From JAISGQ01 sp964500965 (GTDB taxonomy: Bacteria > Bacillota > Clostridia > Oscillospirales > Acutalibacteraceae), in the NCBI GenBank assembly GCA_964500965.1, contig CAZCQZ010000023.1, positions 1 through 32,784 on the forward strand: DNA of 32,784 nucleotides, in the 5' to 3' direction. A program made the position numbers and the translations under genes. Of this stretch, positions 6,736 through 13,849 are shown one piece after another. Each line of letters starts with the position of its first letter. The stretch's first letter is position 1. Below the pieces are notes generated by a model. The model did not search any database. It was not told the DNA's origin and was given only the letters and a program-made list of their open reading frames with translations.

Positions 6736-7614
6736 ATGAGTTCAAAAAACAATTACGACATTTTTGACAAAATTCCGGAATCTGATGAAGAATTCAAAAA
6801 GATGATTGAAGAATTTATCGCACAACAGAATGATGTGCCGGTTTCGGAATCCAACATGGACGCATACGATTATCTGGCAATGGCAGCGGCTCAGCCGACA
6901 GCAGCCGCGGCGCTGAAAATTGCCAAGAAAGCCCTTGAGCTTGAGCCTAACAACATCGACGCTCAGCTTGCCGTTGCACAACTGTCAGCCGGTTCAAATG
7001 AGACACTTTTGAAAAAACTCAAAAAGCTGATAACCGAAGCGGACAAAAAATTACATGCCGGCGGCTGGTTTGACGATGAATATATAGGTTATTTTGATTC
7101 GATTACCGAAACAAAGCCTTATACCAGACTTCGTACGGTATATATCAATACTCTGATAACTTCCGCGATGTTCAAAACGGCAATCGAAGAATGCAAATCA
7201 CTGCTTCATCTTGCGCACAGTGACAGCAACGGCGTTAGGTACATTTTAATGCATCTGTACGCACTTTTCGAGGACGAGCTTTCCGCTATCAGGCTGTTAA
7301 ATGAATACGACGAACATTCCACAATGTTCCTTTTACCGCTTTCGATTCTCTATTACAGACTCGGAGATTACAAAAATGCGGAAAAATATTTGAACGAGTT
7401 GAATGATTATAATCCCGATACCTCAGAATTTCTCCAATTGCTTATGGACGGTTATATTGTTGATTTAATCAACGAGGCAAATCTGCTTTCGTACAGCCCC
7501 GGTACTATTGAGGAATTCAAAGTCGAGCTGTATGAAAACCAGTTTTTGTTTATAACTTCTCAGTTCTATTTTGTCTGGGCTACTAAAAAGTTGAAAAAGT
7601 CGAAAAAACAGTAA
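6736..7614 (+). CDS. Tetratricopeptide-repeat protein, function unknown
   Basis: A 292-residue cytosolic protein with an acidic N-terminus (DEEFKKMIEEFIAQQ) and helical repeats of TPR type: AAAALKIAKKALELEPNNIDAQLAVAQL (about 55-82), AIEECKSLLHLAHSD and LSILYYRLGDYKNAEKYLNELNDYNPD (near 210-236). It ends in a lysine-rich tail. Such proteins are usually scaffolds for protein contacts; no catalytic motif is seen. The start is ATG 6736 because AAAGGA (6721-6726) is 9 nt upstream; a TTG three codons earlier would sit on top of that site. No terminator separates it from the MFS leader 3' of it, so readthrough into the MFS gene is possible. Confidence 0.75.
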   Translation: MSSKNNYDIFDKIPESDEEFKKMIEEFIAQQNDVPVSESNMDAYDYLAMAAAQPTAAAALKIAKKALELEPNNIDAQLAVAQLSAGSNETLLKKLKKLITEADKKLHAGGWFDDEYIGYFDSITETKPYTRLRTVYINTLITSAMFKTAIEECKSLLHLAHSDSNGVRYILMHLYALFEDELSAIRLLNEYDEHSTMFLLPLSILYYRLGDYKNAEKYLNELNDYNPDTSEFLQLLMDGYIVDLINEANLLSYSPGTIEEFKVELYENQFLFITSQFYFVWATKKLKKSKKQ

Positions 7615-7628
7615 CGGCTTTTAATAAC

Positions 7629-7657
7629 TTGAAAGGTCGAATTTTACCATGGATATT
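7629..7657 (+). promoter_or_regulatory. Possible promoter of the MFS leader
   Basis: TTGAAA (7629-7634), 17-nt spacer, GATATT (7652-7657). The boxes match the consensus at 5 and 4 of 6 positions. A start near 7664 would give an mRNA containing the MEVKIS leader and all switch arms but not the upstream 13-codon ORF. Weak; transcription from the TPR promoter is the alternative. Confidence 0.3.
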
Positions 7658-7690
7658 CTTATCATTGTATCCGCTCCATGCAGAGTTTGA
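7649..7690 (+). CDS. Possible upstream leader peptide MDILIIVSAPCRV
   Basis: A 13-codon ORF (ATG at 7649, TGA at 7688-7690) whose stop overlaps the ribosome site of the second leader (GAGGAGG, 7689-7695). AAAGGT (7632-7637) is 11 nt before its ATG, a little far. If translated, the ribosome would run through the 5' arms 7674-7683 and 7680-7695 of two predicted stems. Its existence depends on the transcript starting upstream of 7649, so it is only a candidate. Confidence 0.25.
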   Translation: MDILIIVSAPCRV

Positions 7691-7772
7691 GGAGGACTGC
7701 ATGGAGGTTAAAATAAGCTGACCTCCTCAAACTTTGCTTCCTTACGCCCAAAAAAATTTAAGGAGCAAAGTT
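7674..7772 (+). promoter_or_regulatory. Translational attenuator-like leader of the MFS transporter
   Basis: Three stems can be drawn. A: CTCCATGCAG (7674-7683) with CTGCATGGAG (7697-7706), leaving the leader ribosome site GAGGAGG in the loop. B: 7680-7695 with 7722-7737, 16 bp with one G-U, built on AGTTTGAGGAGG/CCTCCTCAAACT. C: 7730-7744 with 7759-7772, 14 bp with one bulged T, which buries the MFS ribosome site AAGGAG (7760-7765) right up to the ATG. B and C share 7730-7737, and A and B share 7680-7683, so each neighbouring pair is mutually exclusive. Together with a translated leader peptide this is the layout of erm/cat-type translational attenuation: a stalled ribosome would choose which stem forms. 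Regulation is inferred; the complementarities are seen directly. Confidence 0.65.
7701..7721 (+). CDS. Leader peptide MEVKIS
   Basis: A six-codon ORF (ATG GAG GTT AAA ATA AGC TGA) with an excellent ribosome site, GAGGAGG at 7689-7695, 5 nt upstream. Both the site and the ORF lie inside competing stems that control the MFS ribosome site, so translation or stalling here would affect folding. Similar very short leaders precede inducible macrolide and chloramphenicol resistance genes. The peptide itself is not one I recognise. Confidence 0.55.
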   Translation: MEVKIS

Positions 7773-9056
7773 ATGAAAAAAACTATTCACGAATTAAAGA
7801 GTTTTCTCATCCTGTGGAGCACACAGAGCATTTCCCAGCTTGGCAGCTCAATGACATCTTATGCGCTGACCCTCTGGCTTTATGAGCAAACCGGTTCTTC
7901 CCTCAGCACTGCGGCACTGACTATCTGTTCATATGCCCCTTATGTGCTCATGAGTATTTTAGCCGGTGCTTTGACAGACCGCTTTAACAAAAAGAAAATC
8001 ATGCTTACCTGCGATGCTTTCGCGGCAGCTTGCACTGTCGCCGTGTTGCTTTTATTTCGCACGGGTACTCTCGCAGTATGGCATCTCTATCTGCTCAATG
8101 CCGTTTCAGGCTTAATGAACACCGTCCAGCAGCCTGCTTCGGACGTGGCTATGACCCTTATCATTCCTAAAGAGCATTACCAGAAAACCGGTGGTCTGCG
8201 CTCATTTTCCAGATCCCTGATTTCTATTTTAAATCCGCTTATAGCTACGGCACTTTACTCTCTGCTGGGACTTGAAATCGTTATCGCTGTGGATTTAATC
8301 AGCTTTACTGTTGCTTTTACTTCGTTGCTTTTCTTTATTAAGCTTCCGAAGCAGACTGTCGACAAAAGCGAAAATGTTCTGACCCTTGCAAAAGGCGGCT
8401 TATCGTTTTTGAAAAGCAATCCTATGATTTTTACACTTATTCTTTTTATGTCGGGTGTAAATCTTGTTGCATCTGCATTTGATGCGGCTTTGCCGGGTCT
8501 GATTATCCCCAATCCAAAAGGCGGCTCGCAGATTTTAGGTATTGTTACCTCCTGCTCCGGTGTTGCAATGGTTTTCGGAAGCCTGATTGCTTCTATTATG
8601 CCAAAGCCTAAAAACCGTCTGAGGGTAATATACCTCACCATGTTGTTTTCCCTCGGCACCGAGAATTTCCTGCTTGCTTTCGCCCGTGAACCGTGGCTTT
8701 GGTGTTCAGGTCAGATTATCGGCTGGTGTCTCATCCCTATTATGGACGCTAACCTGGACGTTATTTTAAGAACATCTATCCCCGTTGAGCTTCAGGGCAG
8801 GGTTTACGCTTGCAGAAACACATTCCAGTTTTTCACAATTCCGATTGGTCTGTTCTTAGGCGGCTTCATGGTTGACAATTTATGTGAGCCGTTTATGCAG
8901 GCACATGACAATTCCGCTTTTCTCGGCGCAATGTTCGGCAACGGCAAAGGCTCCGGTGCCGCAATGGTCATGTTCATTTTGGGAGTTTCCGGAAGTCTGC
9001 TTTGTGTTTTCACAGGCAAAAAGCTGAAAAAATACTACGATTCCGTTAATACTTAA
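7773..9056 (+). CDS. MFS efflux transporter (MFS_3/Mef-like)
   Basis: A 427-residue protein with about 12 membrane helices of the major facilitator superfamily, in the drug/macrolide/enterobactin exporter group. It shares with Mef-type proteins the N-terminal LWSTQSISQLGSSMTSYALTLWLYEQTGS, the motif A loop GALTDRFNKKK (65-75) and NTVQQPASDVAMTLIIPKEHYQKTGGL. It probably exports a small toxic compound by proton antiport; the substrate is not known. The start is ATG 7773, with AAGGAG (7760-7765) 7 nt upstream; the frame opens earlier (7734) only by crossing the regulatory stem. The leader structure suggests induction by a translation-targeting drug. It ends at a strong bidirectional terminator. 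Confidence 0.88.
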   Translation: MKKTIHELKSFLILWSTQSISQLGSSMTSYALTLWLYEQTGSSLSTAALTICSYAPYVLMSILAGALTDRFNKKKIMLTCDAFAAACTVAVLLLFRTGTLAVWHLYLLNAVSGLMNTVQQPASDVAMTLIIPKEHYQKTGGLRSFSRSLISILNPLIATALYSLLGLEIVIAVDLISFTVAFTSLLFFIKLPKQTVDKSENVLTLAKGGLSFLKSNPMIFTLILFMSGVNLVASAFDAALPGLIIPNPKGGSQILGIVTSCSGVAMVFGSLIASIMPKPKNRLRVIYLTMLFSLGTENFLLAFAREPWLWCSGQIIGWCLIPIMDANLDVILRTSIPVELQGRVYACRNTFQFFTIPIGLFLGGFMVDNLCEPFMQAHDNSAFLGAMFGNGKGSGAAMVMFILGVSGSLLCVFTGKKLKKYYDSVNT

Positions 9057-9065
9057 GCATAATTA

Positions 9066-9105
9066 AAACTCGGCAGTAAAAGCTTTCGTTTTTACTGCCG
9101 AGTTT
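9066..9105. terminator. Bidirectional terminator between MFS gene and radC
   Basis: AAACTCGGCAGTAAAA (9066-9081) and TTTTACTGCCGAGTTT (9090-9105) form a perfect 16-bp stem with an 8-nt loop. T-rich ends on both strands suit the two converging genes. It would also end the 20-kb minus-strand operon. Confidence 0.88.
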
Positions 9106-9111
9106 GCTGTT

Positions 9112-9801
9112 TTATTTGAATAGATAATGGAGCTGCTCTACTGAAGCAAGCGATGATTTCTCTTTTGGAGAGCATATAATGTGGTCAAGTAATGCAACGG
9201 AAACCGACGCCAACGCATCTCTTACAGCTTTGGTTGTATCCAGGTCATCTCTGGACGGCAACGGATAACCGCGAGGATGATTATGAGCCAGAATAATCGC
9301 TACGGCATTATGTCTCAGTGCACAGTTAACAATCTCTCTTATGCTGAATGCCGTACTGTTAACAGAACCTTTGCAGATAATATCAGCGCAGATCATCTTC
9401 ATCGTGTTATCGACGCAAACAACCATAACATGTTCTTCCGTCAGGCATGAAAGCCTGGCAAAAATGTATTCGCTGATTTCTTCGCGTCCGTAATATTCGC
9501 CGCCGTTCACCTTATCGTCCTGGTAATAGCTGTGAATCTCTTTTAAAAACGATATGAATACAGCTGCATTATGTCCGATACCGTTAACTTTTTCAAGCTC
9601 GTACACCGGTGCGTCCAACACTTCCGAAAATGAGCCGAAGCGGTCAATCAGGTCATGGGCAATCTCGTTTGTATCCTTGCGTGGGATAACATAGAATAGT
9701 GCCATTTCAAGCACATTATGAGGTTCGAACTTGCGCAGACCTTCTTTTTCAAATCTGTTTTTCAGCCGTTCTCTGTGTCCGTCGTGCTTGTTTTCTGCCA
9801 T
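9112..9801 (-). CDS. radC: RadC family JAB-domain protein
   Basis: A 229-residue protein of the RadC/UPF0758 family. Helix-hairpin-helix residues lie about 52-80 (LIDRFGSFSEVL, VNGIGHNAA). The JAB metalloprotease-like domain keeps E156 (SIREI), H173 and H175 (AHNHPRG), S183 and D186, the complete zinc-binding and catalytic set. Despite the name, a repair role is not established for the family; its domain is common on mobile DNA too, but here it sits at the end of a housekeeping operon. It starts one base after the stop of the transketolase C-terminal gene and is the last gene before the terminator. Confidence 0.9.
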   Translation of the reverse strand: MAENKHDGHRERLKNRFEKEGLRKFEPHNVLEMALFYVIPRKDTNEIAHDLIDRFGSFSEVLDAPVYELEKVNGIGHNAAVFISFLKEIHSYYQDDKVNGGEYYGREEISEYIFARLSCLTEEHVMVVCVDNTMKMICADIICKGSVNSTAFSIREIVNCALRHNAVAIILAHNHPRGYPLPSRDDLDTTKAVRDALASVSVALLDHIICSPKEKSSLASVEQLHYLFK

Positions 9802-9802
9802 T

Positions 9803-10750
9803 TTACTTTTTAAGTGCCAATGCCACTCTGACTTTTTCGATTATGCCGTCGGCTGTAAGACCGTACTTTTCAAGAAGCTCCAACGCCGGACCGCTTGTAC
9901 CGAATGTATCGTTAACGCCGAGTCTTACAACAGGTGTGGGACAATTTTCGGACAGATATTCGCTTACGGCACCGCCAAGACCGCCGATTATGCTATGCTC
10001 CTCTGCGGTAACAACAGCACCGGTTTCCTCGGCACACTTCTTAACCAGCTCCTCATCAAGAGGTTTAACGGTCGGCATATTTACAACTCTTACGCTTACT
10101 CCCTCGTCGGCAAGCTTTTCCGCTGCTTCGACAGCAGGTGCAACCATAAGTCCGTTTGCAATTACAGTGACATCTTTACCGTCTCTCAGCACAGTTCCCT
10201 TGCCTATTTCAAACTTATAATTCTCATCAAAGAAGGTCGGTACCGCAAGTCTTCCGAAGCGCAGATATACAGGGCCTTCATGCTCTGCCGCGGCACGCAC
10301 AGCCTGCTTTGCCTCAACATCGTCCGCCGGAACGATTACTGTCATTCCGGGAATAGTTCTCATAAGTGCAATATCTTCACAGCACTGGTGACTTGCACCG
10401 TCCTCACCGACGGAAATACCTGCATGTGTTGCACCGATTTTAACATTGAGATGAGGATAGCCTATTGAGTTTCTAACCTGCTCAAAAGCACGACCTGCCG
10501 CAAACATGGCAAAGGAGCTTGCAAAAACAAGGTCGCCTGCAGCCGCCATGCCCGCTGCAATACTCATCATATTGCTTTCGGCAATACCGCAGTCAATGTG
10601 TCTTTCGGGATAAGCTTTCTTGAAAATTCCGGTTTTTGTCGCCGCCGCGAGGTCAGCATCCAAAACATAAAGATTGGGATAATCCGCCGCAATTTCAACA
10701 AGAGCCTCACCGTAGCTGTCTCTTGTAGCCTTTTTCTTTACATCAGCCAT
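9803..10750 (-). CDS. Transketolase, C-terminal subunit
   Basis: A 315-residue protein equal to the pyrimidine-binding and C-terminal domains of transketolase. Key features: DADLAAATKTG (31-41), the thiamine-activating glutamate E58 in CGIAESNM, SSFAMFAAGRAFEQVRNS, GISVGEDGASHQCCEDIALMR and the C-terminal domain from about residue 190 (VIANGLMVAPAVEAAEKL). With the N-terminal subunit encoded upstream it forms the two-gene transketolase common in Clostridia and archaea, which moves two-carbon units in the non-oxidative pentose phosphate pathway. Its ATG overlaps the stop of its partner by one base (TAATG), which would help make equal amounts. Confidence 0.93.
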   Translation of the reverse strand: MADVKKKATRDSYGEALVEIAADYPNLYVLDADLAAATKTGIFKKAYPERHIDCGIAESNMMSIAAGMAAAGDLVFASSFAMFAAGRAFEQVRNSIGYPHLNVKIGATHAGISVGEDGASHQCCEDIALMRTIPGMTVIVPADDVEAKQAVRAAAEHEGPVYLRFGRLAVPTFFDENYKFEIGKGTVLRDGKDVTVIANGLMVAPAVEAAEKLADEGVSVRVVNMPTVKPLDEELVKKCAEETGAVVTAEEHSIIGGLGGAVSEYLSENCPTPVVRLGVNDTFGTSGPALELLEKYGLTADGIIEKVRVALALKK

Positions 10751-11589
10751 TATTCTGCCTCCAGTCCGGCATACTCTGCCTTTAGCTCGTTCATTGCACT
10801 TTCGTACTGCTCGGCATTAGGTGCCTTGCCGTGCCAATCGACGCTGTTTTCCATGAATGATACACCCTTGCCCTTTGTGGTTTTCATTATAATCGCCAGG
10901 GGCTTTCCGGGTACAACACTGTCAACCGCTTTTTCGATCTCATCAAAGTTATGACCGTCAATTTCCACGGTATTGAAGCCGAAAGCAACAAACTTATCGA
11001 CAATAGGATAGGGTGAGTTGACCTCTGTAATAGCACCGTCAATCTGAAGATTGTTATTATCTACGATTACGGTAAGGTTATCAAGCTTTTTGTGTGATGC
11101 GAACATTGCCGCCTCCCAAACCTGACCTTCCTCAAGCTCACCGTCACCGAGCATTGCATATACACGGTTTGTTCTGTTCTGAAGCTTCATTGAAAGCGCC
11201 ATACCAACTGCACAGGAAATGCCCTGTCCCAGTGAGCCGCTGCTCATATCAACACCGGGAATATGCTTCATATCGGGGTGTCCCTGTAAATAGCTTCCGT
11301 ACTTACGCAACGTTTTAATGTCCTCAACGGGGAAAAATCCGCGCAATGCAAGCGCACCGTAAAGTGCAGGCGCACAGTGACCCTTTGAAAGAACAAAACG
11401 GTCACGGTCGGCCATTTTCGGATTTGCAGGGTCTATGTTCATCTTATCAAAATACAGATAAGTGAGCATATCGGTCATGGACATGGAACCACCGGGGTGA
11501 CCGCATTTTGCATTGTAAGTACCCTCGATAACAAGCTGACGTACTTTGTTAGCTGTCAAACGAAGGCTTTTCTTTTTTGCAGCATCCAT
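10750..11589 (-). CDS. Transketolase, N-terminal subunit
   Basis: A 279-residue thiamine diphosphate-binding half of a split transketolase. GHPGGSMSMTDML (30-42), the SKGHCAPALY segment (68-77) and the Mg/ThDP motif G148-D149-G150-E followed by LEEGQVWEAAMFASHKKLDNL and VDNNNLQIDG are all present. It pairs with the C-terminal subunit next to it. GGAGG lies 7 nt before the ATG, inside the end of the HAD gene, whose stop it overlaps by one base. Confidence 0.93.
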   Translation of the reverse strand: MDAAKKKSLRLTANKVRQLVIEGTYNAKCGHPGGSMSMTDMLTYLYFDKMNIDPANPKMADRDRFVLSKGHCAPALYGALALRGFFPVEDIKTLRKYGSYLQGHPDMKHIPGVDMSSGSLGQGISCAVGMALSMKLQNRTNRVYAMLGDGELEEGQVWEAAMFASHKKLDNLTVIVDNNNLQIDGAITEVNSPYPIVDKFVAFGFNTVEIDGHNFDEIEKAVDSVVPGKPLAIIMKTTKGKGVSFMENSVDWHGKAPNAEQYESAMNELKAEYAGLEAE

Positions 11590-12419
11590 TACGAAACCTC
11601 CATAAAATGTTTAATAACATAATCTATCAGCTCTGCCACAGCTCCTCTGCGACAGTCGCATACAACTAAATCAGCGGCATTTTTTACTTCCTCTGCCGCG
11701 TTTTTCGGCGCAGAGGAAAAATCCGCACCGACTATCATTTCCATATCATTATAATAATCACCGATTGCAATGCTCATTGCTTCTCTGTTTTCAAGAGCAA
11801 TCAAAGCATTTATCGCTGTCATCTTATCGGCATTTTTATTAAGTATTTCACAATAATAGGGGCACGAGCAAACCGCCGTTGATGATTTGGGCTGATTGCT
11901 TTTGCAATAATCCAAAACCTCGGAAATCGTATCCGCATCACCGGAAAACAGAATCTTGAAAAAACGTTCCGGCGCATTGTATTCATCGACATCTACAGTT
12001 GTAAATTTTATACCCTCTACTGTTTCACGGGCAGTATTGTCATAGCCGTACCGCAACTGATAAATGTTGCAGTCATCGCACCAAAGCTCAATTCCCACCT
12101 GCGGAAATTTCTCATATACATTCATTATAAGCGGCATAAGCTCCGCTTTATCAAGCATGGACGACCAGACAAAATCGTTTGCGGAATAATCATACACGCC
12201 TGCACCGTTGAAAACTATGCTTTTATCAGAACACCTGAGCATATTTTTATATGTGCGCACCGAAAGCGGTGACCTCCCCGATGCAATGACCAGTTCTCCT
12301 CCGAGAGCGGCAAATTTTTCTGCCGCACGCTTGTTTCTGCGCGGCATTTTAAGCTTATTTGTAATAAGCGTGCCATCTATATCCGTTGCTATGATAATTC
12401 TTTTATTCAGAAAAATCAA
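11589..12419 (-). CDS. Cof-type HAD-IIB family sugar phosphatase
   Basis: About 276 residues, HAD superfamily subclass IIB. Motif I is D13-I-D15-GTL, motif II IASGRS (45-50), motif III K199 and motif IV G220-D221-YYND225, with the usual cap domain between II and III. Such enzymes dephosphorylate sugar phosphates, flavin phosphate or PLP; the substrate is open. The start is unusual: no ATG lies between the upstream stop and motif I. CGGAG (12420-12424) touches the TTG at 12419 (no spacing) but is 9 nt from a CTG at 12410; ATT at 12416 is also possible. The gene begins 7 bp after the pseudouridine synthase stop and overlaps tktN by one base. Confidence 0.85.
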   Translation of the reverse strand: MIFLNKRIIIATDIDGTLITNKLKMPRRNKRAAEKFAALGGELVIASGRSPLSVRTYKNMLRCSDKSIVFNGAGVYDYSANDFVWSSMLDKAELMPLIMNVYEKFPQVGIELWCDDCNIYQLRYGYDNTARETVEGIKFTTVDVDEYNAPERFFKILFSGDADTISEVLDYCKSNQPKSSTAVCSCPYYCEILNKNADKMTAINALIALENREAMSIAIGDYYNDMEMIVGADFSSAPKNAAEEVKNAADLVVCDCRRGAVAELIDYVIKHFMEVS

Positions 12420-12426
12420 CTCCGTA

Positions 12427-13338
12427 TTACTGTGTGCGAAGCTTATTCAGTATTGCAGTGAAATAATCGGGTAATTCCGATTCAATGTCAACGATTTCAC
12501 CGGTTCTTGGGTGTACAAAGGCAATTCTCTTGGCGTGAAGGCATTGACCTTTACATTCAGAAAACTGCGCTTTGCCGCCATAAACCTCATCGCAGACCAC
12601 CGGATGACCTATATATGCCATATGTACGCGAATCTGATGCGTACGCCCAGTTTCAAGAGTCAATCGCACATGGGAATAGCCCTTATAGGTGTCAATAACC
12701 TCATAATGAGTTATCGCTTCCCGACCGTCCTTTACCACAGCCATTTTTTTCCTGTCGGTACGGCTTCTTCCTATAAGAGTTCTAATAGTGCCGCTATCCT
12801 CTTTCGGCTTTCCGACTATTATCGCTTCATACTGACGTGTAAAGTCATGCGCCTTTATAAGCTCTGCCAGTTTTTGGTGTGCAAAATCATTCTTAGCAAC
12901 TATCAAAAGTCCGCTTGTATCCTTATCGAGGCGGTGAACAATTCCCGGTCGAGCCACTCCGTTAATGCCGGAAAGCGAATCACCGCAGTAATATAGCAAA
13001 GCATTAACCAACGTACCGTTTGGATTGCCCACAGCGGGGTGGACTACCATACCCTTTGCTTTGTTGACAACAAGAATATCGCTGTCTTCATACGCAATGT
13101 TTAACGGTATATTTTCGGGAAGCGTTTCCGATTTCTCAGCTTCCGGGATTAACAATACGATTTTGTCCCCGGCTTTAACGGCAGTCTTCTTTTCGGCAAC
13201 ACTGCCGTTAATCAGCACCGCACCGTCGTCAATAAGCTTTTGAATATGTGACCTTGAATAATCCGTAAGCAGGGCGGCAAGAGATTTATCAAGTCTCTCA
13301 CCGCTCTGCTCGGCAATTACCGTTATTTCTTTATTCAT
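12427..13338 (-). CDS. RluA/RluD family 23S rRNA or tRNA pseudouridine synthase
   Basis: A 303-residue enzyme converting uridine to pseudouridine in structured RNA. An S4 RNA-binding domain occupies about 12-60 (GERLDKSLAALL, SRSHIQKLIDDGAVLING). The catalytic signature RPGIVHRLDKDTSGLLIVAKN carries D138. It matches YlyB of Bacillus by its position right after lspA. The start is ATG 13338, overlapping the lspA stop by 8 bp; the frame is open to 13425 but only by reading back through lspA. Confidence 0.92.
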   Translation of the reverse strand: MNKEITVIAEQSGERLDKSLAALLTDYSRSHIQKLIDDGAVLINGSVAEKKTAVKAGDKIVLLIPEAEKSETLPENIPLNIAYEDSDILVVNKAKGMVVHPAVGNPNGTLVNALLYYCGDSLSGINGVARPGIVHRLDKDTSGLLIVAKNDFAHQKLAELIKAHDFTRQYEAIIVGKPKEDSGTIRTLIGRSRTDRKKMAVVKDGREAITHYEVIDTYKGYSHVRLTLETGRTHQIRVHMAYIGHPVVCDEVYGGKAQFSECKGQCLHAKRIAFVHPRTGEIVDIESELPDYFTAILNKLRTQ

Positions 13339-13828
13339 TTTCTTTGTCGGTTTTATTCTCTTTTTCGGGAGATAATCTGTCGTGCATAAACAATATATAC
13401 ACGCACAGCAGAATACCGCCTGCAACTATACAACAATCCGCAAAATTGAAAACCGCAAAGCTGAAAAGCGGAGAAATATCAATATAATCAATAACTTCTC
13501 CCATACGGATTCTGTCAATAAGATTACCTATACCGCCTGCGACAACAAGGGTTGTTGAAGCGTATCCGAGCCAATGATGAAGTTTTTTCTTTGCGATTAT
13601 TACTGCAATAACGGCAATAATTATCACCGTTCCGATTACAAAAAACCATCTCTGTCCTTCAAGCATACTGAATGAAGCACCGTCATTTCTCAGATAGTGC
13701 CAGTTCAGCAAACCTTTAATCGCAACTACGGACTCACCGATTTCCATGTTTGCATCGACAATGAGTTTAATTATCTGGTCAATGGCAACAAGCACTGCCG
13801 TAGATACAATTATAATCGCATAAAGCAT
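13331..13828 (-). CDS. lspA: Signal peptidase II (prolipoprotein signal peptidase)
   Basis: A 165-residue inner-membrane aspartyl protease that cleaves the signal peptide of lipidated prolipoproteins. Four membrane helices are visible. The conserved blocks are NWHYLRNDGASFSML (42-56), GGIGNLIDRIRMGEVIDYID with catalytic D114, and FNFADCCIV with catalytic D131. The C-terminal tail is charged (KENKTDKENE). AAGGAG precedes the ATG. The order ileS - lspA - rluD-type is the usual one in Firmicutes. Confidence 0.95.
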   Translation of the reverse strand: MLYAIIIVSTAVLVAIDQIIKLIVDANMEIGESVVAIKGLLNWHYLRNDGASFSMLEGQRWFFVIGTVIIIAVIAVIIAKKKLHHWLGYASTTLVVAGGIGNLIDRIRMGEVIDYIDISPLFSFAVFNFADCCIVAGGILLCVYILFMHDRLSPEKENKTDKENE

Positions 13829-13849
13829 AAGTAAAATGCTCCTTGAAAT

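Noticed and set aside
9731..10468. 245-codon + strand frame opposite radC/transketolase
   Set aside because: Antisense shadow of two well-supported genes; no start signal or family resemblance.
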